Assembly (NCBI GenBank): GCA_902363375.1
Contig: CABIZX010000011.1
Span: 1-15,153, forward strand
Length of the DNA: 15,153 bases
From: Clostridiaceae bacterium
Lineage (GTDB): Bacteria; Bacillota; Clostridia; Clostridiales; Clostridiaceae
Reading direction: 5' to 3'
The notes beneath the pieces were generated by a model that worked only from the letters and a program-made list of their open reading frames with translations, was not told where the DNA came from and made no database searches. Of this stretch, positions 1 through 11,068 are shown piece by piece (position 1 is the first letter of the stretch; every line of letters starts with the position of its first letter). The position numbers and the translations under genes are program-made.

Positions 1-85
1 TTAATGTTGTTTTACCGTGGTCTACGTGTCCTATTGTTCCAATATTAACGTGCGGTTTGCTTCTTTCAAATTTTTCCTTTGCCAT
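1..85 (-). CDS. tuf: Elongation factor Tu, N-terminal fragment (runs off the window)
   Basis: EF-Tu is the GTPase that delivers aminoacyl-tRNA to the ribosome. Only the first 28 codons are present, starting at an ATG at 85-83. The translation begins MAKEKFERSKPHVNIGTIGH and continues into the G1 P-loop GHVDHGKTT, which is diagnostic of EF-Tu. An AAGGAGGAAT Shine-Dalgarno lies just upstream at about 91-100. It follows fusA by 53 bp with no terminator between, as in a classic str operon (rpsL-rpsG-fusA-tuf), so it is probably cotranscribed with fusA. A second tuf ends at the other edge of the window, so this genome carries at least two copies. The identification is secure; the remaining 90 percent of the protein is outside the window. 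Confidence 0.97.
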   Translation of the reverse strand, partial: MAKEKFERSKPHVNIGTIGHVDHGKTTL

Positions 86-138
86 TTCTTATTCCTCCTT
101 AATTAGAAAACAATTATGTTTTACCTATTTATTCTTAA

Positions 139-2196
139 TTATTTTTTAGCTAATTGCTCTTGAATACTCTTTGGAACTTCTTCATAGTGGTCAAATACCA
201 TTGAATAAACACCTCTACCTTGAGTTTTTGATCTTAAAGTAGTAGCATATCCAAACATTTCAGATAGTGGAACGAATGCTCTAATAACTTGAGCACCACT
301 AACAGCTTCCATACCTTCTATTCTACCTCTTCTTGAGTTTACGTCTCCTATTACATCTCCCATGTACTCTTCTGGAACTGTAATTTCAACTTTTTCAACT
401 GGCTCAAGTAATACTGGGTCAGCTTTAGCCATAGCATTTTTGAATGCCATAGATCCAGCAATTTTGAATGCCATTTCTGATGAGTCAACTTCGTGGTATG
501 AACCATGTACAAGTCTAATTTTGAAGTTTATAGTTTCGTAACCAGCTATTATACCATTCTTAGCTGCTTCTCTTATACCATTATCAATTGGAGCAATGTA
601 TTCTTTAGGAATAGCTCCTCCTACAATAGCATTTTCAAATACATAATCACCTTCAACTGGTTCCATTTCGATTACGCAGTGACCATATTGACCTTTACCA
701 CCTGATTGCTTAGCATATTTAGCTTCAGCCTTAACAGCTTTTCTAATTGTTTCTTTATAAGCAACTTGTGGAGCTCCAACATTACACTCTACCTTAAACT
801 CTCTTGTTAATCTATCTACGATAATATCTAAGTGAAGCTCACCCATACCAGCTATTATTGTTTGACCAGTTTCTTGATTAGTATAAGTCTTGAATGTAGG
901 ATCTTCTTCAGCAAGTTTTGCTAATGCTATTCCTAACTTTTCTTGACCTGCTTTAGTCTTTGGCTCAATAGCTACAGATATAACTGGCTCTGGGAATTCC
1001 ATTGATTCAAGGATTATTGGGTTAGTTTCTGAACATAAAGTGTCACCTGTTGTAGTTCCTTTAAGTCCAATAATTGCTCCAATTTCACCTGCTTCTAATG
1101 CTTCTACCTCTTCTCTATGGTTAGCATGCATTTTAACAAGTCTTCCAATTCTCTCTTTCTTACCTTTTGTTGAGTTAAGAACGTAAGAACCACTTTCCAT
1201 TACACCTGAGTAAACTCTTGTAAATGCAAGTTTTCCAACGAATGGATCAGTTGCAATTTTGAATGCTAGAGCAGACATTGGAGCTTCATCTGAAGCTTCT
1301 CTTGAATCTTCTTCTCCATCTAATGTGTTACCTTTAACAGCAGGGATATCTAATGGTGATGGTAAGTAAGCAACAACACCGTTAATCATTTCTTGAACCC
1401 CTTTGTTTTTATATGATGATCCACATATACAAGGAACTATCTCATTAGCTATTGTAGCTTTTCTTAATCCTGCATGTAATTCATCTTCAGTGATTTCTTC
1501 ACCTTCAAGATATTTTTCCATTAACACTTCATCAGTTTCAGCTATAGCTTCGATCATAGCACTTCTATACTCTTCAGCTTTATCAGCTAATTCAGCTGGA
1601 ATTTCTTCTATTCTTACATCTGTTCCTAAATCATCATAGAACAATATAGCATGGTTAGCTATAAGGTCTATCATTCCTTTAAAGTTTTCTTCTGCACCTA
1701 TAGGTATTTGTATTGGCACTGCATTAGCTTTTAATCTATCTCTTACAGTTTGAATACATCTAAAGAAATTTGCACCTGTAGCATCCATCTTATTAACATA
1801 AATCATTCTTGGAACGCCATATTTGTCTGCCTGTCTCCAAACAGTTTCAGTTTGTGGTTCAACTCCACTCTTAGCATCAAGTACAGTAACAGTTCCATCA
1901 AGTACTCTTAGTGATCTTTCAACCTCAACTGTAAAGTCTACGTGTCCAGGAGTGTCTATAATATTTAATTCATGCTCTTTCCAGAAACATGTTGTCGCAG
2001 CAGAAGTAATTGTTATACCTCTCTCTTGTTCTTGAACCATCCAGTCCATTTGAGATGCACCTTCATGAGTTTCTCCTATTTTATGAGTTTTACCTGTATA
2101 AAACAAAATACGCTCTGTTGTGGTAGTTTTACCAGCATCTATATGCGCCATAATTCCGAAGTTACGGAATTTTTCTAACGGGTATTGTCTAGCCAT
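139..2196 (-). CDS. fusA: Elongation factor G
   Basis: EF-G is the cytosolic GTPase that drives ribosomal translocation and, with RRF, ribosome recycling. The 685-residue length is usual for a bacterial EF-G. The N-terminal GTPase domain shows the P-loop AHIDAGKT (residues 17-24), the switch-I region around RGITI (59-63), DTPGH (81-85) and NKMD (135-138). The C-terminal domains IV and V contain the conserved GGKGQYGH and RGRIEGME segments. The ATG at 2196-2194 is preceded by an AGGAGG ribosome binding site, and the start [22 protein letters not shown] matches the family. It lies between rpsG and tuf in the str operon. A 14-bp hairpin in the 75-bp rpsG-fusA gap may tune its expression. No truncation or odd residues were noticed. 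Fusidic acid resistance cannot be judged by eye. Confidence 0.98.
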   Translation of the reverse strand: MARQYPLEKFRNFGIMAHIDAGKTTTTERILFYTGKTHKIGETHEGASQMDWMVQEQERGITITSAATTCFWKEHELNIIDTPGHVDFTVEVERSLRVLDGTVTVLDAKSGVEPQTETVWRQADKYGVPRMIYVNKMDATGANFFRCIQTVRDRLKANAVPIQIPIGAEENFKGMIDLIANHAILFYDDLGTDVRIEEIPAELADKAEEYRSAMIEAIAETDEVLMEKYLEGEEITEDELHAGLRKATIANEIVPCICGSSYKNKGVQEMINGVVAYLPSPLDIPAVKGNTLDGEEDSREASDEAPMSALAFKIATDPFVGKLAFTRVYSGVMESGSYVLNSTKGKKERIGRLVKMHANHREEVEALEAGEIGAIIGLKGTTTGDTLCSETNPIILESMEFPEPVISVAIEPKTKAGQEKLGIALAKLAEEDPTFKTYTNQETGQTIIAGMGELHLDIIVDRLTREFKVECNVGAPQVAYKETIRKAVKAEAKYAKQSGGKGQYGHCVIEMEPVEGDYVFENAIVGGAIPKEYIAPIDNGIREAAKNGIIAGYETINFKIRLVHGSYHEVDSSEMAFKIAGSMAFKNAMAKADPVLLEPVEKVEITVPEEYMGDVIGDVNSRRGRIEGMEAVSGAQVIRAFVPLSEMFGYATTLRSKTQGRGVYSMVFDHYEEVPKSIQEQLAKK

Positions 2197-2235
2197 TCCT
2201 ATTTCCTCCTCTTGACGAGTAATTTCAAATTCGAC

Positions 2236-2267
2236 AAAACTGTTTTGGCCTTAGCCAAAACAGTTTT
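2236..2267 (-). other. Perfect 14-bp hairpin between rpsG and fusA
   Basis: The arms AAAACTGTTTTGGC (2236-2249) and GCCAAAACAGTTTT (2254-2267) are exact reverse complements around a 4-nt loop. In the transcript the stem begins 4 nt after the rpsG stop codon. The following U-tract is only UUUUG and partly belongs to the stem, so it is a poor intrinsic terminator. It could be a partial terminator, an RNase processing site or an mRNA stabiliser that separates rpsL-rpsG from fusA-tuf. The structure is certain; its function is inferred. Confidence 0.6.
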
Positions 2268-2271
2268 TGTA

Positions 2272-2763
<492 letters not shown>

Positions 2764-2800
2764 CTAAAATTAACTCATAGGTACTCGATATTTCTACCGC

Positions 2801-2861
2801 AAAGTGCTCTGCTCTTATAATCTATGTAAATCTATATAAATTCGAAGGCATAGCACTCTTT
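2801..2861 (-). promoter_or_regulatory. Long stem-loop in the rpsL-rpsG spacer, possible S7 target
   Basis: AAAGTGCT (2801-2808) and AGCACTCTTT (2852-2861) pair through AGTGCT/AGCACT plus flanking A-U and G-U pairs. The stem continues after a 1x1 mismatch with TGC (2810-2812) against GCA (2848-2850). The large loop is AT-rich. E. coli S7 represses translation by binding the rpsL-rpsG spacer, so position suggests a similar role here. The sequence was not matched to any known S7 motif. The pairing is visible; the role is inference. Confidence 0.4.
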
Positions 2862-2870
2862 AATTAAGAC

Positions 2871-3248
2871 CTATTTTTGTTTTGGTCTTTTAGCACCGTA
2901 TTTAGATCTTGATTGTAATCTGTTTGCTACTCCAGCAGAGTCTAAAGCTCCTCTAACTATGTGATATCTGCAACCTGGAAGGTCTTTTACTCTTCCTCCT
3001 CTTATAAGAACAACGCTGTGCTCTTGTAGGTTGTGTCCTTCACCTGGAATATAAGCAGTTACTTCATACCCATTTGTAAGTCTAACTCTGGCTACTTTTC
3101 TTAACGCTGAGTTTGGTTTCTTAGGAGTACTAGTTTTAACTACAGTACATACTCCTCTTTTTTGTGGGCACTCTTTTAATGCTGGTGCTGTAGATTTTGA
3201 AGCTAATGTCATTCTACCTTTTCTTACTAATTGGTTTATAGTTGGCAT
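2871..3248 (-). CDS. rpsL: 30S ribosomal protein S12
   Basis: S12 sits at the decoding centre of the 30S subunit and monitors codon-anticodon pairing; it is the classic streptomycin-resistance protein. It is 125 aa, the short form known from Clostridium that lacks the roughly 13-residue insert of Bacillus S12. Hallmarks are the start [32 protein letters not shown] and the end [12 protein letters not shown]43 and K88, equivalent to the E. coli streptomycin positions K42 and K87, are both lysine, so no classical resistance change is seen. D89 is the residue beta-methylthiolated in some bacteria. One oddity is Cys at position 93, where most S12 proteins have Val (LPGCRYH). The ATG at 3248-3246 follows TAAGGAGGTG. 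It is the first gene of the str segment. Confidence 0.97.
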   Translation of the reverse strand: MPTINQLVRKGRMTLASKSTAPALKECPQKRGVCTVVKTSTPKKPNSALRKVARVRLTNGYEVTAYIPGEGHNLQEHSVVLIRGGRVKDLPGCRYHIVRGALDSAGVANRLQSRSKYGAKRPKQK

Positions 3249-3272
3249 TATTTCACCTCCTTAAAATAATCA

Positions 3273-3335
3273 CTAATGCTTATCTATTCACACAATATTA
3301 TTATGATAGATACTCTATAATAAATTAGTCATTAG
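3273..3335 (-). repeat. Nested inverted repeats upstream of rpsL
   Basis: CTAATG (3273-3278) is complementary to CATTAG (3330-3335). Inside these, TATCTAT (3281-3287) is complementary to ATAGATA (3306-3312), with CA/TG extending the inner stem past a single bulged base. The structure fills the rplGB-rpsL spacer upstream of the rpsL ribosome binding site. In such AT-rich DNA the short outer arm may be chance. No convincing promoter was found in the spacer, so rpsL is probably read from upstream. Confidence 0.35.
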
Positions 3336-3342
3336 CAAATCT

Positions 3343-3579
3343 TTAAATTATGAGTGCAGTTGCAGCTGAAACATCAATTCCGCATAGTACACCTAACTCT
3401 TTCATAGTATCAACTTCTATGATCTCTAGGGACTTATCTACTGCTAATTTAAGTATAGGTTCTAGTAGTTTTCCATCTGCATCCTTTGCAACATACAGCT
3501 TACTGCCTAAATTGTTCTTCAAGGCTTTTGTTGTTTGCTTTACACCAACAACCTTTTCCCCAACAAGTCTAGTCACCAT
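3343..3579 (-). CDS. rplGB: L7Ae-like K-turn-binding ribosomal protein (YbxF family)
   Basis: This is a 78-aa member of the L7Ae/L30e/S12e/Gadd45 family, like Bacillus subtilis YbxF, which binds kink-turn RNA. Its precise role in bacteria is not well settled. Features seen are an N-terminal VGVKQTTKAL helix segment, the LYVAKDAD strand-loop typical of the fold, and the C-terminal LGVLCGIDVSAATALII, matching the family's LGxxCGIxVGAA motif. The ATG at 3579-3577 is chosen because homology begins there and GAGGGGGG lies at 3585-3592. A longer frame reaching 3633 would add 18 non-conserved residues and run through the upstream hairpin. The place between rpoC and rpsL is the standard position in Firmicutes. 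A strong inverted-repeat leader lies just upstream, which is notable for an RNA-binding protein. Confidence 0.92.
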   Translation of the reverse strand: MVTRLVGEKVVGVKQTTKALKNNLGSKLYVAKDADGKLLEPILKLAVDKSLEIIEVDTMKELGVLCGIDVSAATALII

Positions 3580-3605
3580 ACTATCCCCCCTCATAATTTT
3601 AATCC

Positions 3606-3663
3606 ATAAAGTGATAAAATACAATTTTATCAATCACATACAAAATGTATTTTATCACTTTAT
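3606..3663 (-). promoter_or_regulatory. 18-bp inverted repeat with an alternative hairpin, leader of rplGB
   Basis: The 18-nt arms 3606-3623 and 3646-3663 are perfect reverse complements separated by 22 nt. The lower-coordinate arm can instead form a 9-bp hairpin with 3624-3632 (TGATAAAAT, ACA loop, ATTTTATCA), because ATTTTATCA occurs twice (3624-3632 and 3649-3657). One segment therefore has two competing partners. In the transcript the structure ends about 14 nt before the rplGB Shine-Dalgarno. No U-tract follows, so it is not a normal terminator. It may regulate rplGB translation or be an rpoC mRNA 3'-end or processing site. Confidence 0.5.
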
Positions 3664-3694
3664 ATAATTCATGTCAATAGAACTCATTCTAAGA

Positions 3695-6600
3695 TTAGGC
3701 GTTAATTTCTACCTCTTCTACTGGATGATTCTCAGAAATTTCAATCCCTCTATATCTATTCATACCAGTTCCAGCAGGAATTAGCTTACCTATAATTACA
3801 TTTTCTTTTAATCCTACAAGTGGATCTATTTTTCCTTTAATAGCAGCATCAGTAAGTACTCTCGTAGTTTCTTGGAATGAAGCTGCTGATAAGAATGAAT
3901 CAGTTGCAAGGGCTGCTTTAGTTATTCCTAATAAAGCAATTTTACCTTCAGCTGGTTTTCCACCTTCTGATAAAGCTTTTTCATTTGCTTCTTCAAAATC
4001 AAATATATCCATCATAGTACCTGGTAATAAATCAGTATCTCCAGCTTCTTCTACCTTAATTTTTCTAGTCATCTGTCTTATAACTACTTCTAGGTGCTTA
4101 TCATTTATATCAACACCCTGTAATCTATAAACCTTTTGAACCTCTGATAGAAGATAATTTTTAACACCCTTAACACCCTTAATTCTAATGATATCATGAG
4201 GGTTTACTGATCCTTCAGTAATTTCATCACCAGCTTCTATTATATCTCCATTCGTTACTTTAATTCTTGAACCAAATGGGATTTCATAAGTAAATTCTTC
4301 ACCAGAATTACTTGTTACTATAACAGTTCTTTTCTTCTTAGTTTCTTCCATTCTAACTGTACCAGAACAATCACTTACTATAGCAAGACCTTTTGGTTTT
4401 CTAGCTTCAAATAGCTCTTCAACCCTTGGAAGACCCTGTGTAATATCCGCTCCAACAACTCCTCCTGTGTGGAATGTTCTCATTGTAAGCTGAGTTCCAG
4501 GTTCTCCGATAGATTGAGCCGCTATTATACCAACTGCCTCACCTATATCAATTTTTTGTGCTGTAGCCATGTTCATACCATAGCATTTAGAACATACTCC
4601 TATTTTAGAATTACAAGTAAATACAGATCTTATTTTAACTTTCTTAACACCTGCTTTTTCAACTCTATCTGCCATAGCAGCATCCATATATTCATCACAT
4701 TTAACTAGAATTTCTCCTGTCTCTGGATGAACTATCTCCTCAGCACTATATCTTCCTGCTAGTCTTTCACTTAGTGCCTCAATTACTTCGTTTCCTTCTT
4801 TGATTTCACTAACCTCATACCCCTCTTTAGTTCCACAATCTTCTTGTCTAACTATAACATCTTGGCTAACGTCAACAAGTCTTCTTGTTAGATATCCAGA
4901 GTCCGCAGTTTTAAGAGCTGTATCAGCATTTCCCTTTCTAGCTCCGTGAGTAGATATAAAGTACTCTAATACTTCAAGACCTTCCCTAAACGATGCTCTA
5001 ATTGGAAGCTCGATTATTTTTCCTGATGGACTAGCCATAAGTCCTCTCATCCCCGCTAATTGTTTGATCTGACTCTTAGAACCTCTGGCTCCTGAATCAG
5101 CCATCATGTTTATCGGATTAAACTTATCTAAGCTATCCATAAGGGCGTCAGCTACTTCTTCTGTTGTTTTTGTCCATTTATCTATAACTTTTTCATATCT
5201 TTCATCTTCAGATATAAATCCTCTTCTATACATTTTTTCGATTTTCTCAACAGTATTATCCGCATCTGCAAGCAATTCCTTTTTAACTTCTGGAACTTCC
5301 ATATCTGCAATAGCTACTGTTACAGCTCCTATAGTAGAGAAGTGATATCCTTTTGCTTTGATATTATCAAGCATCTTAGATGTTTCAGATGGACCATACA
5401 ATGTATAACATTTATCTATAATTGTTCCTAAATTCTTCTTACTTACTAGGAAGTCTATTTCTAATTTAAATTCATTCCCTGGTATAGATCTATCTACAAA
5501 ACCTAGGTTTTGAGGTATTGACTCATTAAATATTAACTTTCCTAATGTAGTATCAATAATACCATATTGCTTCTCACCATTGATAATTTTTGATACTTTA
5601 ACCTTAATAGCTGCATGTATATCTACATCTTTAGCTTCATAGGCCATCATAACTTCTTCTGGTGATGAGAACATTCTTCCTTCACCTTTAGCTCCTTCTT
5701 TATCTAAAGTTAGATAATAAGAACCAAGAACCATATCCTGGGTAGGAACACAAACCGGTTTACCATCAGAAGCTTTCATAATGTTATGTGCTGCAAGCAT
5801 TAGAAATCTAGCTTCTGCTTGTGCTTCAACTGATAAAGGAACGTGTACAGCCATTTGGTCTCCATCGAAGTCAGCATTATATGCCGTACATACAAGTGGA
5901 TGTAACTTTATTGCTCTTCCTTCAACCAGTATTGGTTGGAATGCTTGAATTCCCAATCTATGAAGGGTAGGAGCACGGTTAAGTAATACTGGATGATCTT
6001 GAATAACTTCTTCAAGTACATCCCATACTTGAGGTTGAACTCTTTCAACCATTCTCTTTGCACTCTTAATATTATGTGCAACTCCACTTTCAGTTAATTT
6101 TTTCATAACAAATGGCTTAAATAACTCTAAAGCCATTTCCTTAGGAAGTCCACATTGGTACATTTTAAGTTCAGGTCCTACAACAATAACTGAACGTCCA
6201 GAGTAGTCAACACGCTTACCAAGCAAGTTTTGTCTAAATCTTCCTTGTTTTCCCTTAAGCATATCAGAAAGTGACTTTAATGGTCTATTTCCAGGACCAG
6301 TTACCGGTCTACCTCTCCTTCCATTATCAATTAATGAGTCCACTGCTTCTTGAAGCATTCTTTTCTCATTTCTAACTATAATGTCGGGAGCCTGTAGATC
6401 TAATAATTTTTTAAGTCTATTATTTCTATTTATAACTCTTCTATATAAATCATTTAAATCAGATGTAGCAAATCTTCCACCATCCAACTGAACCATTGGT
6501 CTCAAATCTGGTGGTATAACAGGTATTACATCTATAATCATCCATTCTGGTTTATTTGTTGATTTTCTAAATGATTCTACAACATCAAGACGTCTAATAG

Positions 6601-7219
6601 TTCTTATCTTTTTTTGTCCTGTGCTTGTTTTGAAATCCTCTTTAAGTTCTGTAGCAAGTTTATCTAAATCTATATCCTGTAATAAGATCTTTACTGATTC
6701 TGCACCCATTCCTGCTACAAAACCATCATATCCATATTTATCAACAGCTTCTCTATAGTCTTTTTCAGTTAAAATTTGCTTTTTATCTAGCGGTGTATCC
6801 TTAGGATCTAGCACTACATATGCAGCAAAGTAAAGCACTTTTTCTAGAGAACGTGGTGACATATCAAGAATCAATCCCATACGAGATGGAATTCCTTTAA
6901 AATACCAAATGTGAGATACAGGGGCAGCTAACTCTATGTGCCCCATTCTTTCACGTCTTACCTTAGACTTTGTTACCTCAACTCCACATCTGTCACATAC
7001 TATGCCTTTATATCTAACTCTTTTATATTTACCACAGTGACATTCCCAGTCTTTCATTGGTCCAAATATTCTCTCACAAAATAGACCATCTCTTTCTGGT
7101 TTCAATGTTCTATAGTTAATTGTTTCAGGTTTCTTTACTTCCCCTCTAGACCACTCTCTGATCTGCTCTGGTGAAGCTAACCCTATTTGTATTGCATCAA
7201 AATTATTTAATTCAAACAA
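3695..7219 (-). CDS. rpoC: DNA-directed RNA polymerase subunit beta'
   Basis: The beta' subunit is the largest part of the RNA polymerase core and carries most of the catalytic centre. At 1174 aa it has usual Firmicutes length, without the large insertions of proteobacteria. In order: the N-terminal zinc site with Cys60, Cys62, Cys75 and Cys78; the lid/rudder region around [19 protein letters not shown]; the Mg2+-binding NADFDGD with Asp450, Asp452 and Asp454; the second zinc site with Cys795, Cys869, Cys876 and Cys879; and the trigger-loop/bridge segment [20 protein letters not shown]. The start is TTG (7219-7217), supported by AAGGGAGGA at 7227-7235 with 7 nt spacing and by the conserved [18 protein letters not shown]. 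Only 20 bp separate it from rpoB, so the two are cotranscribed and probably translationally coupled. Confidence 0.98.
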   Translation of the reverse strand: MFELNNFDAIQIGLASPEQIREWSRGEVKKPETINYRTLKPERDGLFCERIFGPMKDWECHCGKYKRVRYKGIVCDRCGVEVTKSKVRRERMGHIELAAPVSHIWYFKGIPSRMGLILDMSPRSLEKVLYFAAYVVLDPKDTPLDKKQILTEKDYREAVDKYGYDGFVAGMGAESVKILLQDIDLDKLATELKEDFKTSTGQKKIRTIRRLDVVESFRKSTNKPEWMIIDVIPVIPPDLRPMVQLDGGRFATSDLNDLYRRVINRNNRLKKLLDLQAPDIIVRNEKRMLQEAVDSLIDNGRRGRPVTGPGNRPLKSLSDMLKGKQGRFRQNLLGKRVDYSGRSVIVVGPELKMYQCGLPKEMALELFKPFVMKKLTESGVAHNIKSAKRMVERVQPQVWDVLEEVIQDHPVLLNRAPTLHRLGIQAFQPILVEGRAIKLHPLVCTAYNADFDGDQMAVHVPLSVEAQAEARFLMLAAHNIMKASDGKPVCVPTQDMVLGSYYLTLDKEGAKGEGRMFSSPEEVMMAYEAKDVDIHAAIKVKVSKIINGEKQYGIIDTTLGKLIFNESIPQNLGFVDRSIPGNEFKLEIDFLVSKKNLGTIIDKCYTLYGPSETSKMLDNIKAKGYHFSTIGAVTVAIADMEVPEVKKELLADADNTVEKIEKMYRRGFISEDERYEKVIDKWTKTTEEVADALMDSLDKFNPINMMADSGARGSKSQIKQLAGMRGLMASPSGKIIELPIRASFREGLEVLEYFISTHGARKGNADTALKTADSGYLTRRLVDVSQDVIVRQEDCGTKEGYEVSEIKEGNEVIEALSERLAGRYSAEEIVHPETGEILVKCDEYMDAAMADRVEKAGVKKVKIRSVFTCNSKIGVCSKCYGMNMATAQKIDIGEAVGIIAAQSIGEPGTQLTMRTFHTGGVVGADITQGLPRVEELFEARKPKGLAIVSDCSGTVRMEETKKKRTVIVTSNSGEEFTYEIPFGSRIKVTNGDIIEAGDEITEGSVNPHDIIRIKGVKGVKNYLLSEVQKVYRLQGVDINDKHLEVVIRQMTRKIKVEEAGDTDLLPGTMMDIFDFEEANEKALSEGGKPAEGKIALLGITKAALATDSFLSAASFQETTRVLTDAAIKGKIDPLVGLKENVIIGKLIPAGTGMNRYRGIEISENHPVEEVEINA

Positions 7220-7239
7220 GGGTACATCCTCCCTTCAAT

Positions 7240-10200
7240 TTAATGTTCATCATTAAAATCATCTAAAACTAAATCACTTTCTAAATCAGAACCTAAGTCA
7301 ATATCTAAGTCTGATTCTAATTCATCATCAAAATCATCTAACTTAATATCTTCAAAATCCGAATCGTCATCTTCCTCTGATGAATCAGTATCTATAGGCT
7401 CAACATATTCTTTTACAGGTTCTTTTGCAACTGAATCTTCTTTTCCTTCAATATTTACATCTAAATCTTCAACTTCCTCATCAACTGATTCCTTAAGCTT
7501 AATCTCTTCATGATTTTCATCTAAAAGCTTAATATCTAAACATAATGCTTGAAGTTCTTTAATAAGTACTTTAAATGATTCAGGAACTCCTGGTTCAGGT
7601 ATATTTTCGCCTTTTACTATAGCCTCATAAGTTTTAACTCTACCTACAACATCATCTGATTTAACTGTTAGGATTTCTTGAAGTGTATGAGCTGATCCGT
7701 ATGCTTCAAGTGCCCAAACTTCCATCTCTCCAAATCTTTGTCCTCCGAATTGAGCTTTACCACCCAAAGGTTGTTGAGTAACTAATGAGTATGGTCCTGT
7801 AGATCTAGCATGTATCTTATCATCAACTAAGTGATGAAGCTTTAATATATACATATATCCAACTGTAACTCTATTATCAAATGGTTCTCCTGTCCTTCCA
7901 TCATAAAGTACAGTTTTACCATCTCTATTATATCCTGCTTCCTCTAAGCAATCTTGAATCTCGGTATCTAATGCACCATCAAATACTGGAGTCGCTATAT
8001 GCCATCCTAATTCACTAGCAGCCCAACCTAAATGAACTTCAAGTACCTGACCTATGTTCATACGTGAAGGAACCCCTAATGGATTTAAGCATATTTGAAG
8101 TGGTCTTCCATCTGGTAAGAAAGGCATATCTTCTACTGGTAATACTCTTGAGATAACCCCTTTATTACCATGTCTTCCCGCCATTTTATCACCAACAGAG
8201 ATTTTTCTCTTTTGAGCTATATAGCATCTAACCAATTGGTTAACCCCTGGTGGAAGTTCATCAGCATTTTCCTTGGTAAATACTTTTACATCTACTATTA
8301 TACCTGCTTCTCCATGAGGAACTCTTAAAGAAGTATCTCTTACTTCTCTTGCTTTTTCTCCAAATATAGCTCTTAACAATCTTTCTTCAGCTGTTAGCTC
8401 AGTTTCTCCTTTAGGAGTAACTTTACCTACTAGAATATCTCCTGATCTTACCTCAGCACCTATTCTTATTATTCCACGCTCATCTATATCTTTTAAAGCA
8501 TCCTCACCTACGTTTGGTATATCTCTTGTAATTTCTTCTGGTCCTAATTTAGTATCTCTAGCCTCTGATTCATATTCTTCGATATGAACTGAAGTAAAGA
8601 CATCATCTCTTACCAATTCTTCAGATATAAGCATAGCGTCCTCGTAGTTATAACCTTCCCAAGTTATAAATCCGATTCTAATATTCTTTCCTAATGCGAT
8701 TTCGCCTAAATCTGTAGATGGTCCATCAGCTAAAACTGTATTTACATCTACTCTTTCTCCTTTATCAACTATAGGACGTTGATTTATACAAGTACCAGCA
8801 TTAGATCTTTTAAATTTTATTAAATTATATACATCTGTACCACCGTCTATATCTCTTTTTACTCTTATTTCATTACCACTAACATAGGATACAACCCCTG
8901 CATTCTTAGCCTTAGGTAATACACCTGAGTCTACTGCAGCTTTGTATTCTATACCAGTACCAACTACTGGAGCTTGAGTTTTAAGAAGCGGAACTGCTTG
9001 ACGTTGCATGTTAGATCCCATCAGCGCACGAGTAGCGTCGTCATTTTCTAGGAATGGTATCATAGCTGTAGCAACTGATACAATCTGTCTTGGTGATATA
9101 TCAATTAAATCTACTTGCTCTCTTGGTACTATTATAACTTCTGACTTATCTCTAACAGTAACTTTTTTATCTATAAAGCTTCCATCTTCTGCTAATGGTT
9201 CACTAGCTTGTGCTACAAGATAATTATCTTCTTCATCAGCAGTTATATAAACAATCTTATCTGTAGCTCTACCTGTTTCCTTATCAACAACTCTATATGG
9301 AGTTTGCATAAATCCATATTCATTAACTTTAGCATAAGTGGCTAAAGAGTTAATTAATCCTATGTTAGGACCTTCAGGTGTTTCTATAGGACACATTCTT
9401 CCATAGTGAGAATAGTGAACGTCTCTTACTTCAAATCCAGCTCTTTCTCTTGATAATCCACCTGGACCTAATGCAGATAGTCTTCTTTTATGTGTTAACT
9501 CAGATAAAGGATTTGTTTGATCCATAAATTGTGAAAGCTGTGAGCTTCCAAAGAACTCTTTTATAGCTGCCACAACAGGTCTTATATTTATTAATGCCTG
9601 TGGTGTAATTATCTCCTGATCTTGAACAGTCATTCTTTCTTTGACTACTCTCTCCATCCTTGATAGACCAATTCTAAATTGGTTTTGTAATAATTCACCT
9701 ACAGATCTTAATCTTCTATTTCCAAGATGGTCTATGTCATCTACATATCCTATTCCGTATGGCAATCCTAACTCATAGCTTAATGTAGCATATATATCAT
9801 CTCTAATTATATGTTTTGGAACTAACTTAGTTATGTTAGCTTTTATTTGCTCTTTAATTTCACTTTCATCATGGTATGTTTCTAATATCTCTTTTAATGT
9901 AGGATAGTGAACATACTCTTTTATATTTAATTCGGAAATATCAAAGCTTACGTGTTCAGATAAATCGACAAAGTTATTTCCTATAACTCTTATAACCCTA
10001 TCATCAACTTGAATGTCTACAGAATTTATACCTAAGTTCTGTATATCCGCAGCTAACTCTCTACTTATTCTATTGCCTTTTTCAACTATAATTTCTCCTG
10101 TAGAAGGATTAATTATATTTTCTGCTGCTGTTTGATTAGCAATTCTCCATTTAACAGCTAGCTTTTTATTAAACTTGTATCTACCTACCTTTGATAAATC

Positions 10201-10998
10201 ATACCTTTTCGCATCAAAGAATAAGGACTCTATTAATGAAATGGCACTATCCACAGTTGGTGGTTCACCAGGTCTTAGTCTCTTATAAATCTCTAGTAAC
10301 GCATCATTTTTCTCTTTTGTATTATCTTTTTCTAACGATGCCTTAAGTCTTTCTTCTTCTCCGAAAACCTCAAGTATCTCTGCATCACTACCATAGTTTA
10401 GCATTACTCTCATAAGTACTGTGATAGGTAGCTTTCTTGTTTTGTCTATTCTTACATAAATTACATCATTAGAGTCTGTTTCGTATTCTAACCAAGCTCC
10501 TCTATTTGGTATAACTGTTGAAGAAAATAATTTTTTACCAGTCTTGTCAACAGTATAATTATAATATACTCCCGGAGATCTAACTAACTGACTTACTATA
10601 ACTCTTTCAGCTCCGTTAATAACAAAGGTACCTTGATCAGTCATTATTGGGAAATCGCCCATGAAGACTTCTTGTTCCTTTATTTCTCCAGTTTCATTAT
10701 TTTGCAACCTAACTTTCACCTTTAATGGTGCTGCATAAGTAGTATCTCTTTCTTTGCACTGCTCAACAGAATATTTGATGTTTTCCATATCCAATTTATA
10801 GTTGACAAACTCTAAAGATAAATTGCCTGTATAATCTTGTATAGGATTGATGTCATCAAAAACTTCGTGCAACCCTTCAGCTAAAAACCAATCATATGAG
10901 TCTATTTGAACCTCAATTAGATTCGGCATTACAGCAGTATCTTTTACCTTGGAAAAACTCATTCTTTCCCTTTTACCAACTTTTACAGGATGTACCAT
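7240..10998 (-). CDS. rpoB: DNA-directed RNA polymerase subunit beta
   Basis: The beta subunit of core RNA polymerase forms one side of the active-site cleft and the rifampicin pocket. It is 1252 aa from the ATG at 10998-10996, chosen because [18 protein letters not shown] is the family start and AAGGGGTGA lies just upstream; the frame is open 15 codons further without support. The rifampicin cluster starts at Gly484 with [20 protein letters not shown]. Asp493, His503 and Ser508, equivalent to E. coli D516, H526 and S531, are all wild-type. Conserved [12 protein letters not shown] and the C-terminal [18 protein letters not shown] are present. The last 82 residues (1171-1252) form a very acidic, low-complexity tail with 38 Asp/Glu and 4 Lys. 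It is transcribed from its own promoter near 11208-11236 and followed closely by rpoC. Confidence 0.98.
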   Translation of the reverse strand: MVHPVKVGKRERMSFSKVKDTAVMPNLIEVQIDSYDWFLAEGLHEVFDDINPIQDYTGNLSLEFVNYKLDMENIKYSVEQCKERDTTYAAPLKVKVRLQNNETGEIKEQEVFMGDFPIMTDQGTFVINGAERVIVSQLVRSPGVYYNYTVDKTGKKLFSSTVIPNRGAWLEYETDSNDVIYVRIDKTRKLPITVLMRVMLNYGSDAEILEVFGEEERLKASLEKDNTKEKNDALLEIYKRLRPGEPPTVDSAISLIESLFFDAKRYDLSKVGRYKFNKKLAVKWRIANQTAAENIINPSTGEIIVEKGNRISRELAADIQNLGINSVDIQVDDRVIRVIGNNFVDLSEHVSFDISELNIKEYVHYPTLKEILETYHDESEIKEQIKANITKLVPKHIIRDDIYATLSYELGLPYGIGYVDDIDHLGNRRLRSVGELLQNQFRIGLSRMERVVKERMTVQDQEIITPQALINIRPVVAAIKEFFGSSQLSQFMDQTNPLSELTHKRRLSALGPGGLSRERAGFEVRDVHYSHYGRMCPIETPEGPNIGLINSLATYAKVNEYGFMQTPYRVVDKETGRATDKIVYITADEEDNYLVAQASEPLAEDGSFIDKKVTVRDKSEVIIVPREQVDLIDISPRQIVSVATAMIPFLENDDATRALMGSNMQRQAVPLLKTQAPVVGTGIEYKAAVDSGVLPKAKNAGVVSYVSGNEIRVKRDIDGGTDVYNLIKFKRSNAGTCINQRPIVDKGERVDVNTVLADGPSTDLGEIALGKNIRIGFITWEGYNYEDAMLISEELVRDDVFTSVHIEEYESEARDTKLGPEEITRDIPNVGEDALKDIDERGIIRIGAEVRSGDILVGKVTPKGETELTAEERLLRAIFGEKAREVRDTSLRVPHGEAGIIVDVKVFTKENADELPPGVNQLVRCYIAQKRKISVGDKMAGRHGNKGVISRVLPVEDMPFLPDGRPLQICLNPLGVPSRMNIGQVLEVHLGWAASELGWHIATPVFDGALDTEIQDCLEEAGYNRDGKTVLYDGRTGEPFDNRVTVGYMYILKLHHLVDDKIHARSTGPYSLVTQQPLGGKAQFGGQRFGEMEVWALEAYGSAHTLQEILTVKSDDVVGRVKTYEAIVKGENIPEPGVPESFKVLIKELQALCLDIKLLDENHEEIKLKESVDEEVEDLDVNIEGKEDSVAKEPVKEYVEPIDTDSSEEDDDSDFEDIKLDDFDDELESDLDIDLGSDLESDLVLDDFNDEH

Positions 10999-11031
10999 AT
11001 ATTTTTCACCCCTTGTATAAACTAAAATAAC

Positions 11032-11068
11032 CCAAAGACACACCTTCCCCTAGGACTTTGTGTTTCGG
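11032..11068 (-). promoter_or_regulatory. Stem-loop in the rpoB leader
   Basis: In the transcript, CCGAAACAC (11068-11060) can pair with GTGTCTTTGG (11041-11032) with one bulged base and one G-U pair, giving a 9-bp stem around a loop containing CCTAGG. It lies about 35-70 nt before the rpoB start codon. The pairing is visible but not strong. It could be a translational control element or have no function. Confidence 0.3.

Noticed and set aside
505..705. Open frame on the plus strand inside fusA
   Set aside because: It is antisense to a fully conserved EF-G sequence, has no ribosome binding site and gives a low-complexity translation; the same holds for the plus-strand frames at 1403-1639, 1823-2178, 4469-4708, 5106-5345, 9008-9223, 11482-11781, 12767-12958, 13348-13778 and 14221-14409.
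3249..3342. A separate promoter for the str segment before rpsL
   Set aside because: CATAAT-like boxes exist in the AT-rich spacer but none has an acceptable -35 at 16-18 bp, so none is called.
3606..3663. Intrinsic terminator of rpoC
   Set aside because: The stem is long and perfect but no U-tract follows in the transcript, so it was recorded as a regulatory or processing structure instead.
3350..3667. 105-aa plus-strand frame opposite rplGB
   Set aside because: It mirrors a conserved minus-strand gene, extends through the inverted repeat and shows no Shine-Dalgarno or recognisable domain.
9450..9552. Rifampicin-resistance mutation in RpoB
   Set aside because: Residues equivalent to E. 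coli D516, H526 and S531 are all wild-type.
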